A DNA stretch of 64,000 nucleotides from SXNM01 sp964586155 (GCA_964586155.1 CAZPHC010000022.1:1-64000); one strand, 5' to 3'. Counted from the first letter of the stretch, positions 36,890 through 49,001 are shown. Numbers and translations: made by a program. Notes: a model not told the origin generated them from the sequence alone.

Positions 36890-37755
36890 TGACCCTGCGT
36901 CGCAACGGACCGGACCGACGGAGTCGTCTGTGCCTCGCCGCGTGCTGGGCGCTGGCGTTCGCGCTGATCGTGCCGACGATCGCGAGCGCCCGTGGCGTCA
37001 AGGGCAACCGAACCCGGGGACGGCCCGTCCCGACGAACATCCTGCCTTGGCGTGGCGAGGTCTTCGTCGTCGGCAGCTCCTCGATCCGCAACGAGCTCGG
37101 CGCCGAAATCGAGTCCGATCTGCGCACCCTGGGCTTTGACGTCTTGCGCCACGGCGTCTCGGCGACGGGCCTGGCGCGGCCCGACTACTACGATTGGTTC
37201 GCGACGTCGGCGTGGCTGCCTGTGTCGACCCGAACGCTCGCGGTGATCTTCTACCTGGGCGTCAACGACACCCAAGGCCTGTTCGAGGTGGGGCGCGACT
37301 GGCTGCCCGGCCTTGGCCGTCCGCAAGGTCGCGGCGAGGCCGTGCCCTGGGACAACCCGCGCTGGTCGGCCGAGTACCTGCGGCGCCTGGTCGGCTTCAT
37401 CGACTCGTTCTGCCGCCGGGGCGCGCGCGACGTCTTCGTGCTGCTGCCGGTCGACGTCAAGAACCTCAAGTTCGACGAGAAACTGTTGCGGATCCGAAAC
37501 CTGCAAATCGAGGCCGTGCGCTGGTCGCAGTGCGGGCGCACCCTCGACACCCGCGGCGACGCCGAATGGCTGGCCGGCGAGGGCGAACGACGGCAGCCGC
37601 GCAGGCGACCGGACGGCTTCCACATGACGCCGTACGGCGCGCACGTCATCTGGCTGCGGGTGCGGGATCAGGTGCTCGACGTCTTCGACCGCCTCGAAGG
37701 CGTCCCGGCGGGCCAATCGCAGCGCCGGCCTCCGCCGCCGCCCGAGCGGGAGTGA
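36889..37755 (+). CDS. Exported SGNH-hydrolase-like protein
   Basis: A 288-residue protein with a signal peptide (CLAACWALAFALIVPTIASA, residues ~15-34). EVFVVGSSSIRNELG fits block I of SGNH hydrolases with Ser in place of Asp in GDS, as in DUF459/GDSL-like proteins. IFYLGVNDTQG supplies the block III Asn-Asp, and DGFHMTPYGAHV supplies the C-terminal Asp-x-x-His. A full Ser-Asp-His set is therefore present. The tail is Pro-rich. ATG 36889 shares a base with the kinase stop (TGATG), so expression is coupled to the kinase. Likely an O-acyl esterase acting on wall or exopolysaccharide; the substrate is unknown. Confidence 0.8.
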
Positions 37756-37782
37756 CGCCGACGCGCTGGCGTGTGCGCGCCG

Positions 37783-39414
37783 CTACGGTGCCAGCGCCGG
37801 CGCAGTCGTGCGATCCGGCGCGGGCGAGTCCGCCTTCGTCAGCCCAGGCGTGCCGTGTTGCATGCGCCAACTCCCAGCGAGGAACTCCGGCTGCCCGGGC
37901 TTGGCGATGTCCTTGAGCAGCCACCAATCGCACTGCGCCGCGCCAGGGCTCAGGTCGAGCACGCCGTAGCCGCGGTGCTGCAGCTCGTTCCAGCGGATGT
38001 GCGGGTTATACTCGCGCGCCAGGTCAGAGATGCTCGGATCGCCGAAGGTTGCGGGCACACCGCTGGTGATCCCAGGGACGACGAACTCCGCGCCAAGGGA
38101 ACCCGCCCCGGTGGCCTTGTCGTACTTCGCTTCGTCCCGAGAATCCTCAACGAGATCATTGGCCCAGCTCGTATGGATGTCCCCGGTCAGGACCACGAAC
38201 CCATCGAGGCCGAACTCGCGGACGCGCGCGTAGAGCCGATCGCGGGTCGCCTGGTAGCCGTCCCACTGATCCGAGTTCAACGTCAGCTCACCCACCAGCA
38301 GCGGCGCGATCATCACCTGCTGGCCGAGGACCTGCCACTTGGCCTTGCTCGTCTGCAGCCCCTCGTGCAGCCAGGCCTCTTGGTCCGGGCCCAGGAAGGT
38401 GCGCGCAGGATCCTTCAGCTCGGCCTTCTTGGAGGGCGTGGTCTGCTTGGTCCGCCCCCACAGCCGCGTATCGAGCATCCAAAGCGAACAGAGATCGCCG
38501 AACTCGAAGCCGCGCCAGATCTTGCCCTCGTCGCCGACACGCGCCGGGATCCACTCGCTCCAGGCCTGCCACGCCGCGCCACGACGTTCGGCCCAGGGTC
38601 CGGCTTTGGCCTCGTCATGGGCCGGGGCACCGCCGCTCCAGGCGTTGTTGGCGCTCTCGTGATCGTCCCACACGCAGATGAAGGGGTGCTGGCGATGGGC
38701 CTCCTGCAAATCGACATCACCGCGGTGGGCGGCGTAGCGGGTCCGGTAATCCTCGACCGTCATACAGATATGTTCCGGCCCGGCGAAGCGCTCGTTCTTG
38801 GGATTGCCTGGGTACTCGTAGATGTAGTCGCCGAGGTGCAGGACCGCGTCGAGGTCGGCGCGCTCGGCGATCTTGCGGTAGCCCGTGAAGTAGCCCGAGC
38901 TGAAATTCGAGCACGAGCAGAACGCCAGGCGCAGCCGGTCGACCGCTCCTGCCGGCAGCGTACGCGTGCGACCGACCGGCGAGCTGCGTCCCTGGAACCA
39001 GAAGCGGTAGTAGTAGCTGGTGCCAGCCTGCAGGCCCTCGGCGTCGACCTTGCACGTCCAGTCGCGCGCCGCGGTGGCCCGCGCCTCGCCGGCGGCGACC
39101 CGGTCGGTGAAGCCGACGTCGCGCGCGACCTCGTAGAAGAGGTTGACCTCGCCAGCGGCGGCGATGGCGTCCGGCAGCGTGACGCGCGTCCACAGGATCA
39201 CGCGATCGGTGAGCGGATCGCCGCTGGCCACGCCGTGGGCGAACATGCCGTCCGGGCCGGGGTCGCCCTGCCAGGTGTAGGTTGGCAGCTCGACGGGCTG
39301 CCCCTTGCCATCCTGACCGTCGCCGTCGGCGGATTCGCACCCCGACAGCAGCGGGAGCGCCGCGAGCCCGGCAGCCGCCCCGAGGAGGTCGCGTCGCGTG
39401 AGTGTGGTGGCCAT
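37783..39414 (-). CDS. PhoD-like alkaline phosphatase/phosphodiesterase, Tat lipoprotein
   Basis: A 543-residue metallophosphatase. The N-terminus LTRRDLLGAAAGLAALPLLSGC combines a twin-arginine motif and lipobox. An N-terminal beta domain (FAHGVASGDPLTDRVILWTR) is typical of PhoD. Metal-site motifs are HLGDYIYEY, CVWDDHE and VLTGDIHTSWAN. PhoD enzymes bind Fe3+ and Ca2+ and release phosphate from mono- or diesters in the periplasm. ATG 39414 has GGAGGA upstream. It stands alone, convergent with the SGNH gene and divergent from the mutase operon. No PHO-box could be identified. Confidence 0.92.
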   Translation of the reverse strand: MATTLTRRDLLGAAAGLAALPLLSGCESADGDGQDGKGQPVELPTYTWQGDPGPDGMFAHGVASGDPLTDRVILWTRVTLPDAIAAAGEVNLFYEVARDVGFTDRVAAGEARATAARDWTCKVDAEGLQAGTSYYYRFWFQGRSSPVGRTRTLPAGAVDRLRLAFCSCSNFSSGYFTGYRKIAERADLDAVLHLGDYIYEYPGNPKNERFAGPEHICMTVEDYRTRYAAHRGDVDLQEAHRQHPFICVWDDHESANNAWSGGAPAHDEAKAGPWAERRGAAWQAWSEWIPARVGDEGKIWRGFEFGDLCSLWMLDTRLWGRTKQTTPSKKAELKDPARTFLGPDQEAWLHEGLQTSKAKWQVLGQQVMIAPLLVGELTLNSDQWDGYQATRDRLYARVREFGLDGFVVLTGDIHTSWANDLVEDSRDEAKYDKATGAGSLGAEFVVPGITSGVPATFGDPSISDLAREYNPHIRWNELQHRGYGVLDLSPGAAQCDWWLLKDIAKPGQPEFLAGSWRMQHGTPGLTKADSPAPDRTTAPALAP

Positions 39415-39567
39415 GCAGTCCTCCGTCGCCCGGTCGAGTCCCGGTGGCCCCGCAAGGTAGCAGCGCCGTCGGCCTTTGGGCAGCCCTTCGTGCCTTTCAA
39501 GCGGCACGCATCGGCGGTAGCCTGATGCGCGCCGCCGGCCGAAAGGTGCGCGGCGACAGGAGCGACC

Positions 39568-41071
39568 ATGACCACAGCGTCCCCCGCAGCCCCTTCCGCC
39601 GTGTCGATGCGCGGCCTCGCCGCGGCGGCGCCAGCCAGGGCCGGCGACCAGGACGACGCCGCCTGGCGTGAGGCCGCAAAGGCGGCGATCCGGGCTTCGT
39701 CCCTCGATGCGTTGACGCGATCGCTGGTGCCGGGCGTCGATCGGCTGCCGCTGTACGATCGCGACGTTGCCGTGGCCCTGCCGGCCGCGGCGCAGCAGGC
39801 CTGGGCCGCGCGCGGCGGCTGGGACATCCGCGCGGCGATCGACGCGGACCAGCAGGCCGGTCTGGCCGACGCGGCGACCGCGATCCGTGACGCCGTGCGG
39901 GTCGCCCGCGAGGCAGGGGCCGGCTCGGCGAGCTGGACGCCGGCCCACGACGACGCCCTGGCGACGGTCGCGACGGCGTTGGCAGAAGCCGACGCCGCCG
40001 GCTTCCCGGTCTACCTCGAGGTCGGTCCGCTCGCGTCGCGTTGGCTGTCGGCCCGCGCCGGCCACGGCGGTGCGGTGCTCGCCGCCCCGCTCGCCGCGCT
40101 CGCCAGCGACGGTGCCCTGCCGTGCTCGCTCGACGCCTGTTGGGACGACCTCGCCGCCAGCCTGCGCGATCCACGAGGCCGGGGGCTCGACCTCGTCAGC
40201 TGCTCGGCCCTGCCGGCGCACGAGGCAGGAGCGTCCGTGACGACCGCGATCGCGTTCGCCCTGGCGCAGTTGGCCGAGACCGCCCGCGCGCTCGACGCAC
40301 GCGGCGTCGGGCCCGACGCATGGCTCGGGCGCACCTGGCTGCAGCTCGGCGTCGACGGCGACGCCCTGGTCGGCATTGCTGCGGTGCGGGCGGCCCGGCT
40401 CTGCCTGCTGCGAATCCAGGCCGCGCTCGGCGCGGATCTGCGCACCGGACCGCGCATCGCCTGCGTGACGACCCGGACCGGGCTGTCTGCGCTCGACCCG
40501 TGGACCAACGTGCTGCGCGCCTCGGCCGAAGCGGTCGCCGCGGCCGTGGGCGGCGCAGACGCCATCACCTGCACCCCGTGGGACGCTGCGCTCGGCGTCT
40601 CGGACGTTGGGGCCCAGCGGCTGGCCTTGACCTCGCAGGCCGTGCTGGCGCGCGAAGGACACCTGGGCGCCGTCGCCGACCCGGCGGCAGGCGCCTACGC
40701 CATCGAGACCTGGACCCAGCAGATCGCCGAGGCGGCCTGGGTCCGTTGGCAGGTCATCGAGGCCGAAGGCGGGCTGGCGGCTGCGCTGCTGGCCGGGTCG
40801 GTGCAGGCGGCGATCGCCACCGAGCACGCCGCGACCCAGCACGCCGTCGACAGCGGGGCCAAGCGGCTGGTCGGCGCCAACGCCTCGCCGGCGCGCGGGG
40901 CACAGGTCCCGACGCGCCCACCCCGGGCCGCGCGCGGCCGGGATGACGCGGGCGCGGCCGTCCGCTGCACGCCGCTGCCGCGCATCCGCTGGACCGAGGC
41001 GCTCGAACGCGCGGCCGCCGCCAACGCCGCCGGGGCCAGTGCCGCTCCGGCAGACACCCAGGAGGCCGACG

Positions 41072-41082
<11 letters not shown>
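39568..41082 (+). CDS. mutA: Methylmalonyl-CoA mutase small (beta) subunit
   Basis: The non-catalytic subunit of heterodimeric methylmalonyl-CoA mutase, 504 residues. It keeps the TIM-barrel landmarks of the family (GASVTTAIAFALAQL, LGVDGDALVGIAAVRAAR, and the CTPWDAALGVSDVGAQRLALTSQ segment near residues 330-355, followed by DPAAGAYAIETWT). It lacks a DxHxxG cobalamin-binding domain, ending instead in an Arg/Ala-rich tail, as expected for a beta subunit. ATG 39568 has ACAGGAG at good spacing. It overlaps mutB by 11 bp. Together they interconvert (R)-methylmalonyl-CoA and succinyl-CoA. Confidence 0.92.
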
Positions 41083-43266
<2,184 letters not shown>

Positions 43267-43270
<4 letters not shown>

Positions 43271-44307
43271 GCACCGAGGTCCCCGAGCTCGTCGCCGAGC
43301 TCGTCACCGGGATCCAGGCCGGGCGGCGAGCCTCGCTGGCGCGCGCGATCACGTTGGTCGAGTCGCGCCGCGACGACCACCAGGCCCAGGCCGGCGCCCT
43401 GCTCGAGGCCCTGCTGCCGCGGACGGGCCGCGCGATCCGCGTCGGCATCACCGGCGTCCCAGGCGTCGGCAAGTCCACCTTCGTCGAGCGCCTGGGCATG
43501 CAGCTGCTCGGCCAGGGCCACCGCGTCGCCGTGCTGGCCATCGATCCGAGCAGCCAGCGCAGCGGCGGCAGCATCCTCGGCGACAAGACGCGCATGTCGG
43601 AGCTGGCGGCCGACGACCGCGCCTACGTCCGACCGAGCCCCAGCGGCGGCAGCCTGGGCGGCGTCCACCGCAAGACCCGCGAGGCGATGCTGCTCTGCGA
43701 GGCGGCCGGATTCGACGTCGTGCTGGTCGAGACCGTCGGCGTCGGCCAGAGCGAGACGGCGGTGGCCGCGATGGTCGACACCTTCTGCGTGCTGATGCTC
43801 CCGGGCGCCGGCGACGAGCTGCAGGGCATCAAGCGCGGCATCCTCGAGCTCGCCGACGTCCTTGTCGTGCACAAGGCCGACGGCGAGCGCCTGGGCCTCG
43901 CCCGCAGCGCCGCGCGCGACCTGCAGGCGGCCCTGCGCTTGTTCGGTGCGCGCGACGCCGACTGGCAGCCGCCCGTGCTCATGGCGAGCTCGGTGCTCGA
44001 CGACGCCCAGGCCGGCATCGACGCCGTCTGGCGCGCCATCACGGCCCATGCGGCCGCGCTGCAAGGAGCGTCGCTGTTCGACGCGCGGCGCGCCGACCAG
44101 CAGGTGCAGTGGTTGTGGGCGATGGTCGACGAGGTCGCCGTCCAACGCGTGCGCGCCGCCCCGGCGGTCGTGGCCATGGCCAGCGCCATCGAGGCGGACG
44201 TACGGGCCGGGCGCCTGCCGGCGAGCGTCGCGGCGCGTAGACTGCTCGCGGCGGCGGACGCCGACACGACGCGCATGGCCTCCACCACCCACGATCCGGC
44301 CTTGTAG
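43267..44307 (+). CDS. meaB: MeaB/MMAA-type methylmalonyl-CoA mutase chaperone GTPase
   Basis: G3E-family GTPase of 346 residues that protects and reloads methylmalonyl-CoA mutase with cobalamin. Motifs include Walker A GVPGVGKST (~residue 60), AIDPSSQRSGGSILGDKTRM, RPSPSGGSLGGV, and ETVGVGQSE for switch III. The G4 motif reads HKADG instead of the usual NKADG. GTG 43267 overlaps the mutB stop (GTGA), an efficient coupling that matches partner stoichiometry. A longer upstream frame exists but lies inside mutB. The C-terminal helical dimerisation arm is present. Confidence 0.94.
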
Positions 44308-44382
44308 TCGCCCCGAGCGGCCCTAGCTTGTGGGCCGCGGAGGCCGCTCCCCCCGGACCGGCGACCGCTCGGAGGCACCATC

Positions 44383-45612
44383 ATGAAGCAGATCGCGGTC
44401 ATCGGCGGTGGCACCGCCGGGACGATGCTGTCGAGTCGGCTCGCGCATCGCCTGCCGGCGGACGAGTGGACGATCACGGTCTATGACCGGGACGACAAGC
44501 ATGTCTATCAGCCAGGCTTGCTCTTCCTGCCGTTTGGCGAGGAGCGCCTGGACCGCATCGTCCGGTCGCGCCGCCGCTTCGTCGATCCGCGGGTCGGGCT
44601 CGTGCTCGACCCGGTCGTGCGCGTCGATCCGGACCACAAGACGCTCGGCCTGCAGAGCGGCGCCACCGCCCGCTACGACCTGCTGGTGATCGCGACGGGC
44701 GCCCGCCTGGCCCCCGACGCGACGCCCGGCTTCGTCGAGGCGATGCAGGCGGGCGTGGCCGGCCACTTCTACGATCTCGAAGGATCGCTGGCGCTGGGCG
44801 ACCGCCTCGCGGCGTTCGAGGGCGGCCGCATCGTGGTCAACGTCGCGGAGATGCCGATCAAATGTCCGGTCGCGCCGCACGAGATGAGCTTCCTGCTCGA
44901 GAGTTGGCTGCGCAAGCGCGGCCTGCGCGCGGCGTCGGAGATCGTGTTCGCGACGCCGCTGCCGGGCGCCTTCACCAAGCCCAAGGCGAGCGCGAAGCTG
45001 GGCTCGACGATGTCGGAGCGCGGCATCGAGGTGGTGGCCGACTTCAACCTCGCGGACGTCGACGCCGCGGCCAAGGTCGCGCACGGCTACGACGGCCGGG
45101 CCCTGCCGTTCGACCTCTTCATCGGCATCCCGCCGCACCGGGGCGCGGCGCTGATCCGCGACTCGGACCTCGGTGACGCCGACGGCTGGCTGCCGACCGA
45201 CAAGCACACGCTGCAGACCAAGAACCATCAGGACATCTGGGCCCTGGGCGACTGTACCGACCTGCCGACGAGCAAGGCCGGCGCGGTGGCGCACTTCCAG
45301 GCCGAAGTCCTCGAACAGAACATCCTGCGCGCCATCGACGGCAAGGCGCCGCTCGCCGCGTTCGACGGCCACGCCAACTGCTTCATCGAGACCGGCGATG
45401 GCAAGGCGATGCTCATCGACTTCAACTACGAGACCGAACCTTTGCCAGGACGCTTCCCGCTGCCGGGCATCGGCCCGTTCACCCTGCTCGGCGAGAGCGA
45501 GCTCAACCACTGGGGCAAGCTCGGGTTTCGCTGGGTCTACTGGAACCTGCTGATGGCCGGCCGCGAGCTGCCGCTCGACCACCGGTTGATGCTCGCGGGC
45601 AAGCAGCGCTGA
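44383..45612 (+). CDS. Sulfide:quinone oxidoreductase-like FAD flavoprotein
   Basis: A 409-residue two-dinucleotide-binding flavoprotein. The FAD Rossmann motif is VIGGGTAG (residues 6-13); VYDRDDKHVYQPGLL and LVIATGARL follow. IKCPVAPHEMSF (~residue 165) carries the cysteine typical of SQR and flavocytochrome c families, and DIWALGDCTDLPTSK is the second FAD contact. The tail (NCFIETG, GKAMLIDFNYE, ELNHWGKLGFRWVYWN) has the amphipathic, Trp-rich character of SQR membrane anchors. The second and third redox cysteines of classical SQR cannot be matched with certainty. The downstream DUF1641-DsrC and DsrE genes support a role in sulfide or persulfide oxidation. ATG 44383 has GGAGG. Confidence 0.82.
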   Translation: MKQIAVIGGGTAGTMLSSRLAHRLPADEWTITVYDRDDKHVYQPGLLFLPFGEERLDRIVRSRRRFVDPRVGLVLDPVVRVDPDHKTLGLQSGATARYDLLVIATGARLAPDATPGFVEAMQAGVAGHFYDLEGSLALGDRLAAFEGGRIVVNVAEMPIKCPVAPHEMSFLLESWLRKRGLRAASEIVFATPLPGAFTKPKASAKLGSTMSERGIEVVADFNLADVDAAAKVAHGYDGRALPFDLFIGIPPHRGAALIRDSDLGDADGWLPTDKHTLQTKNHQDIWALGDCTDLPTSKAGAVAHFQAEVLEQNILRAIDGKAPLAAFDGHANCFIETGDGKAMLIDFNYETEPLPGRFPLPGIGPFTLLGESELNHWGKLGFRWVYWNLLMAGRELPLDHRLMLAGKQR

Positions 45613-45717
45613 CGCCCGGCCCGGTGCGCGCGGGCCCCCCGGACGGCCGCAGCGCCGACGCGCCCGGCACCTCGCCTCGCACCTCGCCCCGCCCGGGACA
45701 AGGACATGGAGACGCCA

Positions 45718-46758
45718 ATGGACAGCAACATCGACAGACCGACCACCGACGCCGAGATCCTCGCGACGCTGCAGGCGCTGCAGCGCGAGATCGCCGGTCT
45801 GCGCGCCGACGTCGCGCGCATCGAGGCGACACAGGAGCAGCGCGCCGAGCTTTGGGACGAGATGATGCCGATCGGCAAGCTCGCGCTCGAGTCGGCCGCC
45901 CGCCGCCTCGAGGAGCTCGAGCAGAAGGGCGTGCTCGCCTTCGGTCGCGAGCTCGTCGGCGTGGGCGAGCGGATCGTCGAGGCCTTCGGCCCGGACGACG
46001 TGCGTGCCCTCGGCGACTCGGTCGTGAGCATCCTGACGACCGTGCGGACCTGGACCCAGCCCGGCATGCTGAGCCTGGCGCAGGAGGCAGGCGCCGCGGT
46101 CGAGTCCGTGCGCCCCGACGACAAGCTCGGCGTGTTCGGCATGTTGGCCGCGTCGCGCGACAACGACGTCCAGCACGGCGCCGCCCTGGCCATCGGCGTG
46201 TTGCGTCGCCTGGGCCGCGCTGCGCGCGCGGGCGCCAACCGCAGCGGCCCGACCCCGGGTCGTCCCGCCGGCTGGAACCGCCTCGCCGCCAAGCTGGGTC
46301 CTTCGGGTGCCGTCTCGCCGCGGCCGCGTCCGGCGCCGGTGCGCCCGACGGTGGCCCGGGCAGCGCAACAGGTGACGCTGTCGTCGTCCTCGTCGACGCC
46401 ATCTGGGGGGGCAGACGCCTGCGAACCGAAGGTGATGGGGCCGGTCCACGCCATCCCGGCGGGCTACGAGCGCCTTCCGTGGGATGCGGAGGGCTACCTC
46501 GCTGACGCCAGCGCCTGGACCGAGGCCCTCGGCGCCGCGCTGGCTGGTCAGCACGGGCTGCCGCTCGACCCACCACGCCTCGCCATCATCCAGGCCGCGC
46601 GCAGCCACCACGCCAGCGCCGGGGTCGCGCCGAACGTGCGCAAGCTCGGCCTGGTCGCGGGCGTGTCGACGCGCGACCTCTACGCGCTGTTCCCCGATCG
46701 TCCCGGCAGCACCGTCGCCCGCGTCGCCGGGCTGCCCAAACCCGTCGGCTGCATCTAG
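45718..46758 (+). CDS. DUF1641 - DsrC/TusE fusion protein
   Basis: A 346-residue protein of two parts. Residues ~1-150 are DUF1641-like: a coiled segment followed by ALESAARRLEELEQKG and FGMLAASRDNDVQHG. A Ser/Pro/Ala linker (~165-230) leads to a DsrC/TusE domain: LPWDAEGYLADASAWT, QAARSHHASAGVAPNVRKL, LYALFP, ending AGLPKPVGCI. The last cysteine equals the catalytic penultimate Cys of DsrC. The second cysteine of true DsrC (10-11 residues earlier) is Ala here (TVARVAG), so it behaves like TusE-type persulfide carriers. The start at 45718 has GGAG 6 nt upstream; ATG 45706 is an alternative. It lies between the SQR-like and DsrE-like genes, and should relay sulfane sulfur. Confidence 0.82.
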   Translation: MDSNIDRPTTDAEILATLQALQREIAGLRADVARIEATQEQRAELWDEMMPIGKLALESAARRLEELEQKGVLAFGRELVGVGERIVEAFGPDDVRALGDSVVSILTTVRTWTQPGMLSLAQEAGAAVESVRPDDKLGVFGMLAASRDNDVQHGAALAIGVLRRLGRAARAGANRSGPTPGRPAGWNRLAAKLGPSGAVSPRPRPAPVRPTVARAAQQVTLSSSSSTPSGGADACEPKVMGPVHAIPAGYERLPWDAEGYLADASAWTEALGAALAGQHGLPLDPPRLAIIQAARSHHASAGVAPNVRKLGLVAGVSTRDLYALFPDRPGSTVARVAGLPKPVGCI

Positions 46759-46831
46759 CCGGCCACCGGCAGCGCACGACGACGCGACACCCAGCTCTCG
46801 GGGCGCCAGCCGCCCCAGCCAGGAGGACTCC

Positions 46832-47305
46832 ATGGACAACAACGCGCCCCACCGCAAGGTCTCGCTCATCGTCAGCAAGGGCGGCCTCGACGAGGTCTAC
46901 CCTGCCTTGATCATGGCCAACGCCGCCCGGATGAGCGGCATCGAGACCATGATCTTCTTCACGTTCTACGGCCTCGACTGCGTCACGGAGGCCAAGGTCG
47001 ACCACCTGCACGTCAACATCGTCGGCAACCCGTCGAGCCCGGTGCCGACGATGCTGGCGGGCTTGCCGGGCATGGAGTCGTTCGCGGCCAAGATGATGAA
47101 GGCCAAGATGGACAAGCTCGACATGCCGCCCGCGCGCGAGATGATCGCGATGCTCGAGGAGTCCGGCGCCGACCTCTACGGCTGCCAGCTCGCGATGGAG
47201 ATGTTCGAGCTCGAGCGCAAGGACCTGCTGCCGCAGATCAAGGACATCATCACCGCTGGCGACTTCTTCGCCCTGTCCGAGGGCGCCCAGATCATCTTCA
47301 CCTAG
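46832..47305 (+). CDS. DsrE/DsrF/DrsH-like sulfur-transfer protein
   Basis: A 157-residue protein of the DsrE2 type. VSLIVSKGGLDEVYPALIMANAARM opens the fold, then IFFTFYGLDCV and a conserved cysteine in ADLYGCQLAMEMF (~residue 130), the site where DsrE2 carries persulfide. The hydrophobic C-terminus (FFALSEGAQIIF) is family-typical. AGGAGG precedes the ATG by 5 nt. It is the third gene of the SQR/DUF1641-DsrC/DsrE cluster. No TusA or rhodanese gene follows; the next gene is convergent with a 12-bp gap. Confidence 0.9.
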   Translation: MDNNAPHRKVSLIVSKGGLDEVYPALIMANAARMSGIETMIFFTFYGLDCVTEAKVDHLHVNIVGNPSSPVPTMLAGLPGMESFAAKMMKAKMDKLDMPPAREMIAMLEESGADLYGCQLAMEMFELERKDLLPQIKDIITAGDFFALSEGAQIIFT

Positions 47306-47317
47306 CAACCGGCGGTT

Positions 47318-48844
47318 TCACGCGTCCAGCAGCGAAGGCCGCCGCGCCGACCAGGGCGCGGCGACCTCCAGCTGCGCGGCGAGCCGCAGCAACGTCGCCT
47401 CGTCACCAAAGCGCCCCGCGAACTGCACGCCGATCGGCAGGCCGCCGCGGCCCATGCCGAGCGGCAGGCTGATGGACGGCTGCCCCGTCTGGTTGAACAG
47501 CTGCGTGTTCGGCGTCGCGGCGAGCTTGCCCTCGGCCATGCGCGACAACGCCAGATCGAGCAACGCCTGCACCGACACCGCCGCCACCAGCCGGGCCTGG
47601 GTGTCCTCGAGCGAGGTCGGTGCCAACTCGCCGACGCGGGCCGGTGGTCGGGCGGCCGTGGCGAGGCAGAGCACGTCGAAGCGCTCGAAGAACGCGGCCA
47701 CGTCGCGTGCGGCCCGCTCGATCGTCCAGCGCGCGCCGATGAGATCCGCGGCCGACGCCCGACGGCCGATCGTCGCCAGCAGCCAGGTCGCGGGCTCGAA
47801 GTCCGCGGCGCGGGGCTTGCGCCCGGCCTCGGCGGCGATCTCCTCGACCATGCGCCCGACCCCGGCGGCGACGACCAGGAAGTAGGCGCGCACGAGCTCC
47901 TCGCGCGGAAACGCGGGCACGTCGTCGACGACCTCGTGGCCGAGCTCGCGCAGGAGCGTCGCCGTCGCATCCACCGCCGCGACGACCTCCGGGTCGGCCT
48001 CGCCGGCGAAGAGCGTGCCGCGATGCACGGCGACGCGCAGGCGACCCGGCTTGGCGCCGACCTCGTCGGCGAAGGGCCGGTGCTTCGCCGGGGCGACGTA
48101 GGGCTCGCCAGGGGTCGGCACGTCGGCGATGTCGAGGAAGCTCGCGCAATCACGCACGGTATGGCAGACGACGTGCTCCTGGACGAACCCGCACCACGAC
48201 TCGCCGATGAACGGCGCCATCGTCACCCGCCCGCGCGTCGGCTTGAGGCCGACGAGGCCACAATGTGACGCCGGGATGCGGATGCTGCCGCCGCCGTCGC
48301 CGGCGTGCGCGACCGGCACGATGCGCGCCGCCACCGCCGCCGCCGAGCCGCCAGAGCTGCCGCCGGGCGTATGGTCGAGGTTCCAGGGGTTGCGCGCCGG
48401 CCCGCGCGACCTGGGCTCGGTGATGCCCATGATGCCGAGCTCGGGCGTGTTGGTCTTGCCGACGAACTGCACGCCAGCGGCCTCGTAGCGCTCGGCGAGC
48501 ATCGAGCTGCGCGTGGCGACCTTGCGCGCCCGAAGCCGCGTCGAGTCCGTGGTGATGGTGCCTTGCAGCTGCAGCTTCAGGTCCTTGAGCAGCATCGGCA
48601 CGCCGCGCATCGGCCCATCCGGCAGCGTCGCGGCGCGGGCGCGGGCGCGCTCCCAGAGCGGCTCGACGATGGCGTTGAGCGCGGGATTGCGGGCCTCGGC
48701 GCGGGCGAACGCGGCCTGCAGCAGCTCGTCGGCCGACACGTCGCCGGCACGGACGCGCGCGGCCATCTCGGTGGCGTCCCAGCCGTCGTACTCGGGCAAG
48801 GGCAAGACCGCGGGCGTGGCCACGGATCCTGGCGAGCGGCTCAT
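47318..48844 (-). CDS. Amidase signature family protein
   Basis: A 508-residue amidase (GatA/FAAH family). The Ser-cisSer-Lys triad is visible: Lys in VPMLLKDLK (~residue 85), cis-Ser in GGSSGGSAAAVA (~170) and nucleophile Ser in GDGGGSIRIP (~190). There is no GatB or GatC next to it and the sequence lacks GatA-specific features, so it is probably a stand-alone amidase for small amides or aryl esters. ATG 48844 has GGAGGT at 5 nt. A candidate promoter is at 48909-48937. Convergent with the sulfur cluster. Confidence 0.92.
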   Translation of the reverse strand: MSRSPGSVATPAVLPLPEYDGWDATEMAARVRAGDVSADELLQAAFARAEARNPALNAIVEPLWERARARAATLPDGPMRGVPMLLKDLKLQLQGTITTDSTRLRARKVATRSSMLAERYEAAGVQFVGKTNTPELGIMGITEPRSRGPARNPWNLDHTPGGSSGGSAAAVAARIVPVAHAGDGGGSIRIPASHCGLVGLKPTRGRVTMAPFIGESWCGFVQEHVVCHTVRDCASFLDIADVPTPGEPYVAPAKHRPFADEVGAKPGRLRVAVHRGTLFAGEADPEVVAAVDATATLLRELGHEVVDDVPAFPREELVRAYFLVVAAGVGRMVEEIAAEAGRKPRAADFEPATWLLATIGRRASAADLIGARWTIERAARDVAAFFERFDVLCLATAARPPARVGELAPTSLEDTQARLVAAVSVQALLDLALSRMAEGKLAATPNTQLFNQTGQPSISLPLGMGRGGLPIGVQFAGRFGDEATLLRLAAQLEVAAPWSARRPSLLDA

Positions 48845-48908
48845 CTGACCTCCTGGGCGCAGACGAGCGACGCCGGCCTGGACGACGGGCGCGATCCGCG
48901 AGGCCCGG

Positions 48909-48937
48909 ATCAGACACCAACAGATTTGCTGGGGCAA
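48909..48937 (-). promoter_or_regulatory. Candidate promoter of the amidase gene
   Basis: On the minus strand TTGCCC (48937-48932) and TCTGAT (48914-48909) are 17 bp apart, each with 4 of 6 consensus matches. Predicted start is near 48902, giving a ~58-nt leader. Confidence 0.4.
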
Positions 48938-49001
48938 GGAAGCTCCGGCACGCTGCTGCCGCGTCGACCGCCGAGCGCCCTTCGTCGGGTGACGGCGCCC
49001 G

